Of a DNA stretch of 21,135 bases, positions 1 to 6,832 are shown piece by piece. A program made the position numbers and the translations under genes. Position 1 is the first letter of the stretch; the number at the start of each line of letters is the position of its first letter. Source of the DNA: MADRE2 sp964397015 (GTDB taxonomy: Bacteria; Desulfobacterota; Desulfobacteria; Desulfobacterales; Desulfobacteraceae); contig CAYNHL010000062.1 in NCBI GenBank assembly GCA_964397015.1, positions 1-21,135 of the forward strand, written 5' to 3'. Under the pieces are notes generated by a model. That model did no database searches. It saw only the letters and a program-made list of their open reading frames with translations, and was not told where the DNA came from.

Positions 1-15
1 AGCTTGATAGCGCTA

Positions 16-1830
16 TCAGTACACGAACAGATCCACAAGTTCCGGGGGATTGCCGTTTTTCATTTCCACAAGTCCCCTGTTGGACAGCCGGAGTTCTCCG
101 ATCACCACAAGGCCGATCAGGCTCATGGTCATTTCAAATGAAGGATGGGGGCATCCGATCTGCTGCATGGCGGTTTCAATGTCACACACATTTCTGGCAG
201 CCGTTTCCATGGATTCAAGACCCATCAGGCCGGCGAGGGGCAATGCCATGTGGGCCAGGACCCGACCGCTGTCCACCACTGCAATTCCCCCCCTGGAATC
301 GATCAGGGTGTTGGCGGCAAGGGACATGGCCGCATCATCAGTGCCCACAACTAAAAGGTTGTGGCTGTCATGGGATACCGTGGATGCATAGGCACTTTCC
401 GGTTTGAACCCCGTGCCTGACACCAGGCCGAGCGACCGGGAACTGTCCGCCCCGTTCCCGGGTTTATGCCGGAAAAACATGGCAGCCTTTGCAATATCCT
501 TTTGGGGATCTGCCAGTATCTCTCCTCTGGTTACCCGCATATTTTCAATTTTTGAAACTGTGTTGACACTGCCTGGAATCAGCTGGATCACACGGGCCGT
601 CACCCCGGATCCAGCGCTGCATGAAATCTTGAAATCATTTTCCGACAGCGGGTCGAGGTGGACGGTGTTGACTGCCCAGTCAGGATAGCGGCAGCCCGGG
701 ATATCCACTGCAATATGACCATGTTCCGCAACAAGAGTACCGTTGGTGTACACCTGTTCGATCCCGAACCCGGTCATCGAATCCACTACCAGGATGTCCG
801 CGGCCCGACCCGGGGTGAGGGATCCGATCCACCGCCCCTGTTCCAGCATCTGGGCCGCGTTTATGGTGGCCATCTGCAGGGCGGTGACAGGGTTTAGTCC
901 CAGCCGGACAGCCTCACGGACCACCCGGACAAGATGGCCTTCTTGGCTGATGGTTGCCGGGGTCACGTCATCGGTAACCAGGGTGAAAAACCGGGTATCC
1001 ATGCCAGGATTCCCTGTGATGGCGGGAATCAGATTGGGCAGATCCAGCCAGGCACTTCCGTACCGCATCTGGACATACATCCCCAGTTCTGCACGGGCCA
1101 GGGCCCCTTCGGCTGTTGTGGTTTCATGGTCTGCAGTCATGCCCGAGGCCACATAGGCGTTCAGCCCGGCAGCATCATCACCGCCGAAGTGTCCGGTCAG
1201 GATTTTTCCTGCCCGCAGCCCATGGCCGGTGATCTCATGTACGGTCTCATCGCCGTATACCACGCCTGGAAAATTCATCTGTTCACCCTGGATAAAGGCA
1301 AGGCCCCGGTTATAGGCATCTCTCACCTCCTCGGGACCGATGACGGCGCCGGCATCCTCCATCCCCGGCAGGGAGGGGACACAGACCGGCATGGCGGTCA
1401 GCACATTGAGGGGCAGGTCCCGGGCGCTTTCCTTGAACAGCTCGAGGGCCGCCATGCCCAGGACATTGGTGATTTCATGGATATCCGGGCAGATGGTGGT
1501 GGTACCGTGGGGCAGCACCCCTTTCGCAAAAGCGGGCAGATCCACCATGGAGCTTTCCACATGCATGTGAGAATCGATCAGGCCGGGGCACAGGTATTTT
1601 CCTGTAACATCCACGATCAGTGTATCTGCATCGGTCCGGATGTGCCCGCAGCTGCCGACAAAGGCGATAGTTCCCCTGTACACGGCAATGTCACAGCCGG
1701 GCCTCACCCGGGCGGTGCAGACATCCACCAGGTTTCCGTTTTTCAGTATCAGGTCAGCCGGCAGGGTTCCCATGGCAACCGCTGCAAGTTCCCGGGTAAT
1801 CAAATGGCGCTTGAAAGGAGGCATATTCAT
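16..1830 (-). CDS. ade: Adenine deaminase
   Basis: Converts adenine to hypoxanthine and ammonia in cytoplasmic purine salvage; amidohydrolase superfamily. The 604-residue reading has the family layout. Near residues 84-93 is the metal-binding stretch DSHMHVESS (HxH at 88-90), followed by PDIHEI around 115-120, a TDDVTP segment with the expected catalytic aspartate, and the long C-terminal extension typical of adenine deaminases (from about residue 420). The start chosen is the ATG at 1828-1830, which overlaps the upstream stop as ATGA. A GTG eight codons earlier (1852-1854) would lie inside the upstream gene and is less likely. It is the last gene of the galE / HEAT-protein / ade set, so it is probably translated by coupling; no strong ribosome binding site is visible. 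The family assignment is confident; the purine-salvage role follows from the family. Confidence 0.95.
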   Translation of the reverse strand: MNMPPFKRHLITRELAAVAMGTLPADLILKNGNLVDVCTARVRPGCDIAVYRGTIAFVGSCGHIRTDADTLIVDVTGKYLCPGLIDSHMHVESSMVDLPAFAKGVLPHGTTTICPDIHEITNVLGMAALELFKESARDLPLNVLTAMPVCVPSLPGMEDAGAVIGPEEVRDAYNRGLAFIQGEQMNFPGVVYGDETVHEITGHGLRAGKILTGHFGGDDAAGLNAYVASGMTADHETTTAEGALARAELGMYVQMRYGSAWLDLPNLIPAITGNPGMDTRFFTLVTDDVTPATISQEGHLVRVVREAVRLGLNPVTALQMATINAAQMLEQGRWIGSLTPGRAADILVVDSMTGFGIEQVYTNGTLVAEHGHIAVDIPGCRYPDWAVNTVHLDPLSENDFKISCSAGSGVTARVIQLIPGSVNTVSKIENMRVTRGEILADPQKDIAKAAMFFRHKPGNGADSSRSLGLVSGTGFKPESAYASTVSHDSHNLLVVGTDDAAMSLAANTLIDSRGGIAVVDSGRVLAHMALPLAGLMGLESMETAARNVCDIETAMQQIGCPHPSFEMTMSLIGLVVIGELRLSNRGLVEMKNGNPPELVDLFVY

Positions 1831-3449
1831 TTCTTGATCCAGGAAGATATACACCTGATTTTCAAGGGAAATTCATATATCCCATTGACAATATCCGCTG
1901 CCGCTTTCTGGTCTGAAAGCACCTGCACAAGGTTCTTCTGGAGCGAAGAGACCACAATGGCCAGGTCATCTTTTGAATACAGATCTCTTACTTCAGATGC
2001 AAAACCGGGCCCGGTCATGTCATTTAAAAAAAGATCGGTTATGATCAGGCCGGGTTTCTGTGCCAGGCAGGATTCAAATGCATCCTGGGTACTGAGAAAT
2101 CCTGCAGGATCTCCACCGGCGGAAGTGATCAGGCGGGCGTAGACCTTCAGCACGGTTTCAGACCTCGAGACAACAAGTACCCGGGGCAGCTTTTTTCCTG
2201 ATCGTTCACTTAAAAGGGCCTTGTATTTTCTGGCTGTAGCTGACAGCCGGCGTTTTTCCAGGATCGACACATATGTTTCAAGAACCTGTCTGGGTGCGTC
2301 TGTTAAAAGATAGTTCGAGACTATATAAGAAAAAGTGTCTGAAGACAGCAGCTCCTCCATGATACAAGTAGCCCCGGCATCCACGATGGCCTGCGCCAGG
2401 AGAGGGGCCACCCTGGTACCGGATTCAATTTTTTTCCTGATCTCCGCACTGACATAATCGGTCAGGTTTTTATCCAGCGCCCGGGCCGCCGCTATCCTGA
2501 CAGCCGATGTGTTGTCTGACAATCCTTTCACCAGGCCGGCGGCTGATTCCAGTTCAGCAAAATCGCCCAGCAGATCATAGGCGGCAAACCTGATGCCGAA
2601 AACAGGCGATTTTGCTTCAAGAAGGGAAAAAACCCGGCTGGTTATGGTCACCGGCAGGGTCCTTGAAAAAATTCCAAGTGTCGTTATAACACGATCATGA
2701 TCCCCGGATGAAAGCCCGGGCATAAGAAAAGGCAGGGCGGTCCGTCCCAGCTCCTTGAGTTCGGACCAGGCCCTGTAACGTGTGTCCAGGTCATTGGCTC
2801 CAAGCTTTTCAACCAGGCGGCCGGCCGGGGAAACATCTTTGTCATCTGCCTCATTACCGGGTGATTCACCCGGGTTTTTTCCCTTTAAAACAGCGATAGT
2901 ATCCAGGATATTCTGGTCGCATTTTTCGGTTTCAGCCGCCTGCACCAGCCGGTTCAAGGCAGGCGGGGTACCGATCCTCTCCAGGGCCTTTACAGCTTTG
3001 GCTTTGAGTGTTTCATCATCGTAAAAAATGAATTCGGCCACGTCATCGACCATGTTCTCGATTCTTTCCCTACCGATGGTTTCAATGATTACGGTAAGCA
3101 AATCTATACGGGTTTCATTGGAAAGGATATGCCGGATCAGGCGCGATAACCGCTTTATTTTTCCATCGCCCAGGACCCTGAAGAGGATAAGGACAAATTG
3201 AAAATTCAAATGCGCACGGTCGGTTGTCAGCTGTACCAGCCGGTCCGTAAACTCAGGATCGAAACTGTTTTCAAAAAAAAGAAAATCAATAAGGGCAAGG
3301 GCGGTTTTATCCGGCGCCAGGGCCAGGGCATGCAGCACTTCCAGCTTGATATTCCGGGACTGTTCAGGCAAATCTTTCAGCAATGTTTTGGCCTGGTTGA
3401 TATTTGAGGTATTGATGCTGTTTTTCACTTCATCGATATACCGGGTCAT
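1827..3449 (-). CDS. HEAT-repeat protein with degenerate C-terminal receiver-like domain
   Basis: A 540-residue soluble protein with no signal peptide. Residues 1-190 and about 205-400 are helical repeats of HEAT type (for example LKAKAVKALERIG near 148-160 and NTSAVRIAAARALD near 313-326), separated by a charged linker at about 190-207. Residues 422-540 look like a CheY receiver: VLVVSRS at the first strand, IITDLF with D472 where the phosphoacceptor sits, and VVSS near 499-502. The acidic pair normally following the first strand is replaced by Ser-Arg, and the lysine of the usual Lys-Pro motif is absent (EFPLK instead), so phosphorylation may be lost. Both ends are ATGA overlaps, with galE upstream and ade downstream. 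It could be a scaffold or partner-binding regulator; the target cannot be told from the sequence. Confidence 0.8.
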   Translation of the reverse strand: MTRYIDEVKNSINTSNINQAKTLLKDLPEQSRNIKLEVLHALALAPDKTALALIDFLFFENSFDPEFTDRLVQLTTDRAHLNFQFVLILFRVLGDGKIKRLSRLIRHILSNETRIDLLTVIIETIGRERIENMVDDVAEFIFYDDETLKAKAVKALERIGTPPALNRLVQAAETEKCDQNILDTIAVLKGKNPGESPGNEADDKDVSPAGRLVEKLGANDLDTRYRAWSELKELGRTALPFLMPGLSSGDHDRVITTLGIFSRTLPVTITSRVFSLLEAKSPVFGIRFAAYDLLGDFAELESAAGLVKGLSDNTSAVRIAAARALDKNLTDYVSAEIRKKIESGTRVAPLLAQAIVDAGATCIMEELLSSDTFSYIVSNYLLTDAPRQVLETYVSILEKRRLSATARKYKALLSERSGKKLPRVLVVSRSETVLKVYARLITSAGGDPAGFLSTQDAFESCLAQKPGLIITDLFLNDMTGPGFASEVRDLYSKDDLAIVVSSLQKNLVQVLSDQKAAADIVNGIYEFPLKIRCISSWIKK

Positions 3450-4480
3450 GTGCTCTGGCCTCCAGCGGCATCCGGGTATCCTTCAGGATTTTCTTTCTGC
3501 CAGTTCCAGGTATCCCGGCACATGTCATCCAGGGTCCGCTTCGCCCGCCATCCGAGCTCCCGCTTCGCCCTGGACGGATCAGCCCAGCACGCGGCGATAT
3601 CGCCTGGTCTCCTGTCTGTTAAAGTATACGGTATGGTGATGCCGGATACCCGTTCAAAACTGCGGATCAGCTCGAGGACTGAATACCCGGTTCCTGTTCC
3701 AAGGTTGTAGACTGCCATGCCGGGGTTTTCAAAGAGCTTGGGCAGCGCCCTGATATGCCCTTCGGCCAGGTCCATGACATGGATAAAGTCCCTGATCCCG
3801 GTACCGTCGGCAGTATTGTAATCATTGCCGAACACATTGACATGGGGAAATATACCCGAAGCAACCCTTGCGATATAAGGCATCAGGTTGTTGGGAATGC
3901 CTTTCGGGTCCTCGCCGATACGTCCGCTTTCATGGGCGCCGACCGGGTTGAAATATCTCAGCAGCGCGATATTCCACAAAGGGTCAGATCGATGCAGATC
4001 CCTGAAGATCTCTTCGATCATCAACTTGCTCCTCCCGTATGGATTTGTGGCCGACAGGGGAAAATCCTCTGTAATGGGAAGGAATGCCGGCTCACCGTAA
4101 ACCGTGGCTGAAGAAGAAAACACGATGTTTCTGACATGAAACCGCTGCATGGTTTCAAGCAGGACCAGTGTGCCTGCGATATTGTTATGGTAATACTTGA
4201 GCGGCTTTTCAACCGACTCTCCTACGGCCTTGAGCCCGGCAAAATGAATCACGGCATCGATTTCACCGGAAGAGAACACGGCATGAACGGCTTGAGGGTC
4301 CAGCAGGTCGGCCCGGATAAAGTCAAGCTGCCTGCCGGCAATCTCCTGAACCCGGTCCAGGGAATGCTGCGAACTGTTGGACAGGTTGTCCAGGACCACG
4401 ACCTGGTATCCCTCGTCAAGTAATGAAAGGCAGGTATGGCTTCCAATATACCCTGCCCCTCCTGTGACCAGTATTCTCAT
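3446..4480 (-). CDS. galE: UDP-glucose 4-epimerase
   Basis: Interconverts UDP-glucose and UDP-galactose (or the N-acetyl forms in some homologues), supplying precursors for surface polysaccharide. The 344-residue length is normal for GalE. Visible signatures are the Rossmann NAD-binding GGAGYIGSH at residues 7-15, SSSATVYG at 122-129 with the catalytic Ser, and NPYGRSK with Tyr148 and Lys152 of the YxxxK pair. The stretches NNIAGT and RYFNPVGAHESG are also characteristic. The ATG at 4480 follows a modest GGGA Shine-Dalgarno, and a good promoter lies about 40 bases upstream. It is the first gene of a three-gene minus-strand unit; its stop overlaps the next start by four bases. An LPS-core role is inferred from the nearby LPS cluster. 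Confidence 0.96.
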   Translation of the reverse strand: MRILVTGGAGYIGSHTCLSLLDEGYQVVVLDNLSNSSQHSLDRVQEIAGRQLDFIRADLLDPQAVHAVFSSGEIDAVIHFAGLKAVGESVEKPLKYYHNNIAGTLVLLETMQRFHVRNIVFSSSATVYGEPAFLPITEDFPLSATNPYGRSKLMIEEIFRDLHRSDPLWNIALLRYFNPVGAHESGRIGEDPKGIPNNLMPYIARVASGIFPHVNVFGNDYNTADGTGIRDFIHVMDLAEGHIRALPKLFENPGMAVYNLGTGTGYSVLELIRSFERVSGITIPYTLTDRRPGDIAACWADPSRAKRELGWRAKRTLDDMCRDTWNWQKENPEGYPDAAGGQST

Positions 4481-4521
4481 AATGCATATCCCAAAAAATT
4501 TTACAATTAACGGCTGGCTGT

Positions 4522-4550
4522 ACTATACCAGATGCTGAATGCGACTGCAA
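4522..4550 (-). promoter_or_regulatory. Sigma70-type promoter for the galE operon
   Basis: Read on the minus strand, TTGCAG (4550-4545) is followed after exactly 17 bases by TATAGT (4527-4522). Transcription would start near 4515, about 35 bases before the galE ATG. The match to the -35/-10 consensus and the correct placement are seen directly; activity is inferred. Confidence 0.65.
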
Positions 4551-4562
4551 CAATCTGACTGC

Positions 4563-4595
4563 GTCAGCTTTATTCGGCAAAGCTGACAAAGCTTT
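4563..4595. repeat. Inverted-repeat cluster between divergent promoters
   Basis: GTCAGCTTT (4563-4571) and AAAGCTGAC (4579-4587) form a perfect 9-base inverted repeat around a 7-base spacer, followed at once by the palindrome AAAGCTTT (4588-4595). The unit AAAGCT or its complement therefore occurs three times. There is no T-run on either side, so it does not resemble a terminator. It lies just upstream of the galE -35 box and about 50 bases upstream of the selenoprotein -35 box. A binding site for a regulator of one or both promoters is the simplest guess; the protein is unknown. Confidence 0.5.
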
Positions 4596-4645
4596 ACCTG
4601 CAAACTTTTTACATGCTGCTGTCATGTTTCAAATCATTTCCCGCC

Positions 4646-4674
4646 TTGACATGACACCTGCTTATGATTAAAAT
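4646..4674 (+). promoter_or_regulatory. Near-consensus sigma70 promoter of the HesB-like selenoprotein gene
   Basis: TTGACA (4646-4651), a 17-base spacer and TAAAAT (4669-4674). The -35 box is perfect and the -10 box has one mismatch. Transcription would begin near 4681 and give a leader of roughly 57 bases before the ATG at 4738. This supports a real gene starting there, upstream of the UGA codon. Confidence 0.75.
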
Positions 4675-4737
4675 ATAGGATGTTCAGGCACAACTTGTTT
4701 TTACCTGAAAATTATTATCCATAAAGGAGATTTTATA

Positions 4738-5055
4738 ATGATTGAACTGACAGAACCTGCCAAGGGGCAGATCGAAGAGTATTTCCAGGGGCGGGAACCG
4801 TCACCTATCAGGATCTTTCTCAACTCCGGCGGCTGAGGTGGTCCCTCGCTTGCAATGGCTCTGGATGAGCCAAGAGAAAGTGATGACACGTTTGATGTAA
4901 AGGGTTTGAAATTTGTCGTGGACAAGACGTTCATGGACCAGGCCCAGAAAATAAAAATTGATTTTTCAGGCATGGGATTTCATCTCGATTCCAACATGGA
5001 TCTAGGTGGCCAGGCCGGCTGCTCCGGGTGCGGTTCATCTAGCACCTGCGGCTGA
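4738..5055 (+). CDS. HesB/IscA-like selenoprotein (in-frame UGA read as selenocysteine)
   Basis: A small A-type iron-sulfur-carrier-like protein of 105 residues when UGA at 4834-4836 is read as Sec33. The ATG at 4738 has an ideal AAGGAG (4724-4729, 8-base spacing). The N-terminal 32 codons and the part after the UGA form one continuous HesB-like domain: IRIFLNSGG, then Sec, then GGPSLAMALDEP, FVVDK and GMGFHLDS, ending in a cysteine-rich tail (C95, C98, C104). Sec33 falls where IscA/HesB proteins carry the first conserved Cys of their SGC motif, a metal or cluster ligand. A SECIS-like hairpin lies 20-36 bases after the UGA. A strong promoter and terminator frame it as a single gene. HesB-like selenoproteins are a known group; the exact role of this one is not known. 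A nonsense mutation is the alternative, but the intact flanks and hairpin argue against it. Confidence 0.9.
4834..4872 (+). promoter_or_regulatory. Bacterial SECIS element with its UGA codon
   Basis: UGA at 4834-4836 is followed by a hairpin with a perfect 6-base stem, TGGCTC (4856-4861) paired with GAGCCA (4867-4872), and a 5-base loop TGGAT (4862-4866). The loop begins 25 bases after the UGA and has G in its second position. This agrees with the known bacterial SECIS rule: an apical stem-loop within the coding region shortly after the UGA, with a G among the first loop bases for SelB binding. The stem is visible directly; SelB recognition is inferred. Confidence 0.8.
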
Positions 5056-5079
5056 TCTAATATACAGTACCATCTCTCA

Positions 5080-5125
5080 CCGGCAAAACGGTCCATCCAT
5101 GGGCCGTTTTGCCGGCACCTTTTTT
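5080..5125 (+). terminator. Strong intrinsic terminator after the selenoprotein gene
   Basis: CCGGCAAAACGG (5080-5091) pairs perfectly with CCGTTTTGCCGG (5104-5115). The stem extends inward by three more pairs, one of them G-U, to leave the 6-base loop ATCCAT. After four bases there is a run of six T (5120-5125). It starts 24 bases after the stop codon and would end a single-gene transcript. Confidence 0.9.
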
Positions 5126-5230
5126 GCTGACACCACAGATTTTCCCTTCCCGGGTTGACCGGCGGGGTGCCTCCATGATACCGTATCCAGCATACAATGA
5201 CCTTTGGTTTTTCTTAACAAGGATACAATA

Positions 5231-6088
5231 ATGAAAAGATGCACTGGTGTCATCTTGATTTTCCTGGCTGTTTGCTGCCTGGCGATTACAGGCGGCGGAT
5301 GCTCCGGTGAAACAAAACAGATAACAAAGCAGATCACGGGAAACTGGACACGGTTCAAAAACCACAATTATATTCTGCTGATCATTAAAACGAACGGAAC
5401 GTGGGACTCCTCTGTCCGGATGACCGATGCCACATCCAGGATTGTAAAGTCCAAGGGTTCGGCTGATGGCACCTGGCATGTGGAAGGCAGCAGCATTATT
5501 TTCTCGGTCGCCAATTCAGACATTGACACTGTCTGGAAGCCGGGAGAAATTGTTTTCTATGAAATCCTGCAGCTTGAAGACGAACTTCTGGAACTGAAAG
5601 ATGACCAGGGCAACACTACGACCTGGAAGCGCAACCGGCCGTCAAAGCAGACTTTGACACCTGAAGACGAGAATAGAATCCTTTCCATGAAACCGGTCAC
5701 GGTCAACCTTAACAAAAACAGGTCGGCCGACAAGGACAGGTATTTATGCCTGAACATGGCCCTGCGGCTCAAGGAACTCGTACCCGGCACACCGGTGCCT
5801 GCCATACACCCAAGAGCCCGTGATGCCGCCATTGTTTACCTGAGTTCCCTTGTATTTGAAGATGTCAGGGACTTTGACCGGGTCAAGGCACAGAAGAAAA
5901 AACTGATTTCCATCATGAATCCCTATATGGACGACATGATCAAGGACATTGAAATAGACCATGTCCTGATTGCTTCGAGCATGACAAAAGTGGAAGAATT
6001 CATCATCGAACATACCCTGTCCATGGTCCAGCCGGACGGGGAAGGCGAAACCGGCGACAACGGCAGGATGGAAACACAGGAGGAATAA
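5231..6088 (+). CDS. Exported (putative lipoprotein) with a FliL-like C-terminal domain
   Basis: A 285-residue protein starting at ATG 5231, which has AAGGA 7 bases upstream; an in-frame start 27 bases earlier has no such site. Residues 1-24 form an export signal with a hydrophobic core (8-20) and a Cys at 24 after Gly-Gly-Gly. This is a loose lipobox, so lipidation is likely but not certain. Residues 35-135 look like a small beta-rich, lipocalin-like region (repeated GxW strands near 37, 56 and 80). Residues 152-262 resemble the periplasmic domain of FliL: KPVTVNLN, RYLCLNMALRL, RDAAIVYLSS, then an amphipathic helix and a final strand. There is no flagellar gene nearby. No specific function can be assigned; the FliL resemblance is by eye. 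Confidence 0.7.
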   Translation: MKRCTGVILIFLAVCCLAITGGGCSGETKQITKQITGNWTRFKNHNYILLIIKTNGTWDSSVRMTDATSRIVKSKGSADGTWHVEGSSIIFSVANSDIDTVWKPGEIVFYEILQLEDELLELKDDQGNTTTWKRNRPSKQTLTPEDENRILSMKPVTVNLNKNRSADKDRYLCLNMALRLKELVPGTPVPAIHPRARDAAIVYLSSLVFEDVRDFDRVKAQKKKLISIMNPYMDDMIKDIEIDHVLIASSMTKVEEFIIEHTLSMVQPDGEGETGDNGRMETQEE

Positions 6089-6098
6089 AGGGGCGGCA

Positions 6099-6737
6099 TC
6101 AATCCCTTGACTTGAAAACGATCAGTGTCCCTGACAGCACATTTATCCGTGCTGTCTGGCCGACCAGCCTGTTGGAGACACCTATGGTCGATCCCATGAC
6201 CAGTTCAGCCCCATTCAGCGGATATAAAAAGCCTGTCATGGTCACACCGGTGACTCGCTCACTGGCCGGCAGCACAGATACCAGTTCGCCGGGACGGCCC
6301 TCGATCTCCAGCCGGTCCGTAACCAGGTGGATCTCGTTATGGCTGTCAACCATGCGGCAGCTGATCTGCCGGTCCACCAGTTTTTTGAGTAAAAATACAT
6401 TGGCCATGGTATGGTCCAGCCGGGTGCCTGATCCGCCGATCAGGGTGATATCTTCAGCCCCCTGCTCCACTGCCAGTGACATTGCCAGCTCGGTATCGGT
6501 GGCATCCTTGTCCGCCGGGTAGCGGACGAACCTGACCTTGTTTTTTGTAAAAAAGGCCTGGTCGGCCGGGGCAATTGAGTCCAGGTCCCCGACAATCACG
6601 TCCGGCAGAATACCTGTCCTGCGAATGTGCCCGGCTCCTCCGTCTGCACAGATCACTAAGTCCGATGACCGGATCATGTCTGAAAACATCCGGGGATCAT
6701 CCAGGCGGCCGCTGGCCATAATAATACATTTTTTCAT
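6099..6737 (-). CDS. thiN: Thiamine pyrophosphokinase
   Basis: Transfers pyrophosphate from ATP to thiamine, giving thiamine diphosphate in the cytoplasm. The 212-residue length fits bacterial ThiN/TPK. Motifs in order are ICADGGA (29-35), LPDVIVGDLDS (44-54), DKDATDTELA (76-85) and GGSGTRLDH (101-109), which together form the ATP/Mg and thiamine site. The C-terminal half is the beta-rich thiamine-binding domain. The start is the ATG at 6737; a TTG ten codons upstream is possible but would run into the lptF promoter region. The gene is convergent with the lipoprotein gene, leaving a 10-base gap without a clear terminator, and divergent from lptF. Only a weak GGA precedes the start. Confidence 0.93.
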   Translation of the reverse strand: MKKCIIMASGRLDDPRMFSDMIRSSDLVICADGGAGHIRRTGILPDVIVGDLDSIAPADQAFFTKNKVRFVRYPADKDATDTELAMSLAVEQGAEDITLIGGSGTRLDHTMANVFLLKKLVDRQISCRMVDSHNEIHLVTDRLEIEGRPGELVSVLPASERVTGVTMTGFLYPLNGAELVMGSTIGVSNRLVGQTARINVLSGTLIVFKSRD

Positions 6738-6795
6738 TGTCCATCTATACCATGAATGCCGGTCCAATGAAATATGGATTCTTTCATGCCATATC

Positions 6796-6824
6796 TTGAC
6801 ACTTGATCAGTATCACTATATTTT
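6796..6824 (+). promoter_or_regulatory. Candidate promoter for the lptF-lptG-waaA-lpxK unit
   Basis: TTGACA (6796-6801) is followed by TATTTT at 17 bases (6819-6824) or TATATT at 15 bases (6817-6822). The -35 box is perfect and the -10 only fair. A start site near 6830 would leave almost no leader before the ATG at 6833. Either the transcript is nearly leaderless, or the upstream TTG at 6803 and this promoter are both decoys. Confidence 0.4.
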
Positions 6825-6832
6825 CCGGGGAA

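Noticed and set aside
934..2142. A 402-codon open frame on the plus strand, opposite adenine deaminase
   Set aside because: It lies opposite two well-recognised genes (ade and the HEAT protein), has no recognisable domain, and its composition (rich in Gly, His, Gln, Arg) is that expected of an antisense frame.
4834..4836. UGA as a pseudogene-making nonsense mutation
   Set aside because: Conserved coding on both sides, UGA at a Cys-equivalent position, a SECIS-like hairpin at the right distance and an intact promoter and terminator all favour selenocysteine.
4855..5055. A separate 66-codon gene starting at internal ATG 4855
   Set aside because: It is the part of the HesB-like domain after the UGA; the ATG sits inside the domain next to the SECIS stem and has no ribosome binding site.
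5155..5199. Promoter for the FliL-like gene (TTGACC near 5155, TACAAT near 5194)
   Set aside because: The two boxes are too far apart to work together and neither has a good partner at 16-18 bases, so I could not place a promoter here with confidence.
6088..6108. Hairpin AAGGG / CCCTT between the lipoprotein gene and thiN as a bidirectional terminator
   Set aside because: Only five base pairs, a long loop and no T-run on either strand.
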